The notes beneath the pieces were generated by a model. The model had not been told where the DNA came from, did no database searches, and saw only the letters and a list, made by a program, of their open reading frames with translations. Shown piece after piece: positions 63,397 through 64,000 of a stretch of 64,000 bases of DNA (position 1 is the stretch's first letter; the number at the start of each line of letters is the position of its first letter). Where the stretch lies: the NCBI RefSeq assembly GCF_041897535.1, contig NZ_CP169217.1, positions 1,426,001-1,490,000 on the forward strand. Direction: 5' to 3'. A program made the position numbers and the translations under genes. The stretch is from Methylomicrobium lacus_A (GTDB lineage Bacteria > Pseudomonadota > Gammaproteobacteria > Methylococcales > Methylomonadaceae).

Positions 63397-63803
63397 GCTT
63401 TTCTCCTATCGGCCAGGATTCGGTTGCGATAAGGCATAAAATCTGCTTGCTCGAAAAGATGTTTGCGGATCAGATCACCGTAACGGGTATCGTTACCGAT
63501 AAGCCTTTTGCCGTGCCGAAGAATCTGCCCCAGAAGCGGCTCACCGACGAACTGCAGATCCACCAAGTCGATAGGTCGGCCGGTGGCTGCCGCCAAATCG
63601 CCGATCAACTGCATTTTTTCGGCGGCGTCGAGCGGGTGCCCCGCATCCACCGCCACGTCAAGATCACTCTCTGCGCGTGCAGTGCCGGACGCCAACGAAC
63701 CGAACAAAATGGCTAGCCTAACCCCCTCCTGTTTGGCAAGGACGGCCTGGAGGGCTTGCTTGAGCTCCAAGCTCTGCGATGCCTGACGCAACTTATTATT
63801 CAT
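63381..63803 (-). CDS. mntA: MntA-type nucleotidyltransferase antitoxin
   Basis: 140 residues. Minimal nucleotidyltransferase signature LFGSLASGTARAESDLDVAV (G-S-x10-D-x-D) near residues 33-52, followed by IDLVDLQFVGEPLLGQILRH. MntA adds AMP to a tyrosine of HepT, neutralising it. It overlaps the start of the (broken) hepT by 16 bp, the canonical order antitoxin-toxin for this pair. Apparently intact. Confidence 0.9.
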   Translation of the reverse strand: MNNKLRQASQSLELKQALQAVLAKQEGVRLAILFGSLASGTARAESDLDVAVDAGHPLDAAEKMQLIGDLAAATGRPIDLVDLQFVGEPLLGQILRHGKRLIGNDTRYGDLIRKHLFEQADFMPYRNRILADRRKAWIGK

Positions 63804-63935
63804 GTTATCTTAATGACGATATGGTGTTTCAGTCGGATTCTACATTTTCCATGCAGGGAAATCATTATTATCCATGCCCTATATGACATTAACATCGTAT
63901 CCGCAGCTTCAATACAAGGGCAATCGCGCTCATCG

Positions 63936-64000
63936 TTATACACCAGTGTCGTCATACCCGCCGGGAAGCGGGTATCCAGGGCCAGGGATGGCAAGTCCGA
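63936..64000. repeat. Dispersed repeat family B, copy 4, cut by window end
   Basis: Starts TTATACACCA (one change from the usual end) and continues CGTCATACCCGCCGGGAAGC, GGTATCCAGGGCCAGGGA as in copy 2. The stretch 63804-63935 holds no recognised gene. Confidence 0.8.

Noticed and set aside
63800..63994. 64-codon minus-strand frame at the right edge
   Set aside because: It begins inside repeat family B and shows no family pattern or ribosome site.

Overview
The window looks like chromosome from a free-living gammaproteobacterium. The gene order trpF-trpB-trpA-accD-folC-(SPOR/DedD)-cvpA-purF-metZ is the Pseudomonas-type arrangement. A type IV pilin with a sigma-54-like promoter, a GGDEF/EAL protein, an exosortase-associated acyltransferase and an H+/Na+-pyrophosphatase fit an environmental gammaproteobacterium. 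Methylococcales (type I methanotrophs) would be my guess, but no diagnostic gene (pmo, mxa, rRNA) is present, so this is inference.

Layout. 0-1 kb: tail of a GyrI-like effector-binding protein, a gene fragment and a nested palindromic repeat. 1-3.7 kb: a periplasmic set of three genes (SoxA-like monohaem cytochrome, Tat-exported metallophosphoesterase, MauG-type di-haem protein). 3.8-6.9 kb: TetR and LysR regulators, a divergent beta-carbonic anhydrase behind a perfect palindrome and a leader terminator, and a Nudix hydrolase. 6.9-9 kb: an aminotransferase/dehydrogenase pair that resembles GnnB/GnnA (or WbpE/WbpB). 9.2-18.2 kb: the housekeeping trp-accD-folC-purF-metZ run. 18.2-20.2 kb: small accessory genes (DUF6883, DUF4926, VOC, Uma2, AbrB-like antitoxin). 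20.5-22.9 kb: pilin and an unrecognised divergent 523-aa (or shorter) protein. 23-26.8 kb: membrane sulfatase-like protein and O-antigen ligase. 27-32.5 kb: periplasmic binding-protein-like gene, porin, GGDEF/EAL protein and exosortase acyltransferase. 32.9-37.2 kb: hppA, an Ala-rich coiled-coil secreted protein and a VanZ-like gene among dispersed repeats.

37.4-62.9 kb is one long minus-strand surface-polysaccharide region. It begins (right end) with a PHP phosphotyrosine phosphatase (CpsB type) and a VpsP-like protein, then wecB and wecC (UDP-ManNAcA), a WecE-like aminotransferase, a hexapeptide acetyltransferase and a WecF-like (GT56) transferase (Fuc4NAc), then Wzx, an asparagine-synthase-like protein, Wzy, three GT4 glycosyltransferases, a clan-A glycosidase, a radical SAM/SPASM protein, rfbBACD (dTDP-L-rhamnose) and galE. 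The wec-like set plus rfbA/rfbB could make all of the sugar donors for the ManNAcA-Fuc4NAc part of an enterobacterial-common-antigen-like repeat. The middle (about 46-55 kb) is visibly AT-rich compared with the GC-rich flanks and contains two dead insertion sequences, so it looks horizontally acquired or exchanged. A truncated second rfbA C-terminus marks a recombination scar.

63.2-63.8 kb holds a HepT/MntA toxin-antitoxin locus whose HEPN toxin has lost its middle. Two families of dispersed non-coding elements run through the window: family A (two linked palindromes, five copies or half-copies) and family B (about 100-123 bp with TTATACACAA termini, four copies).
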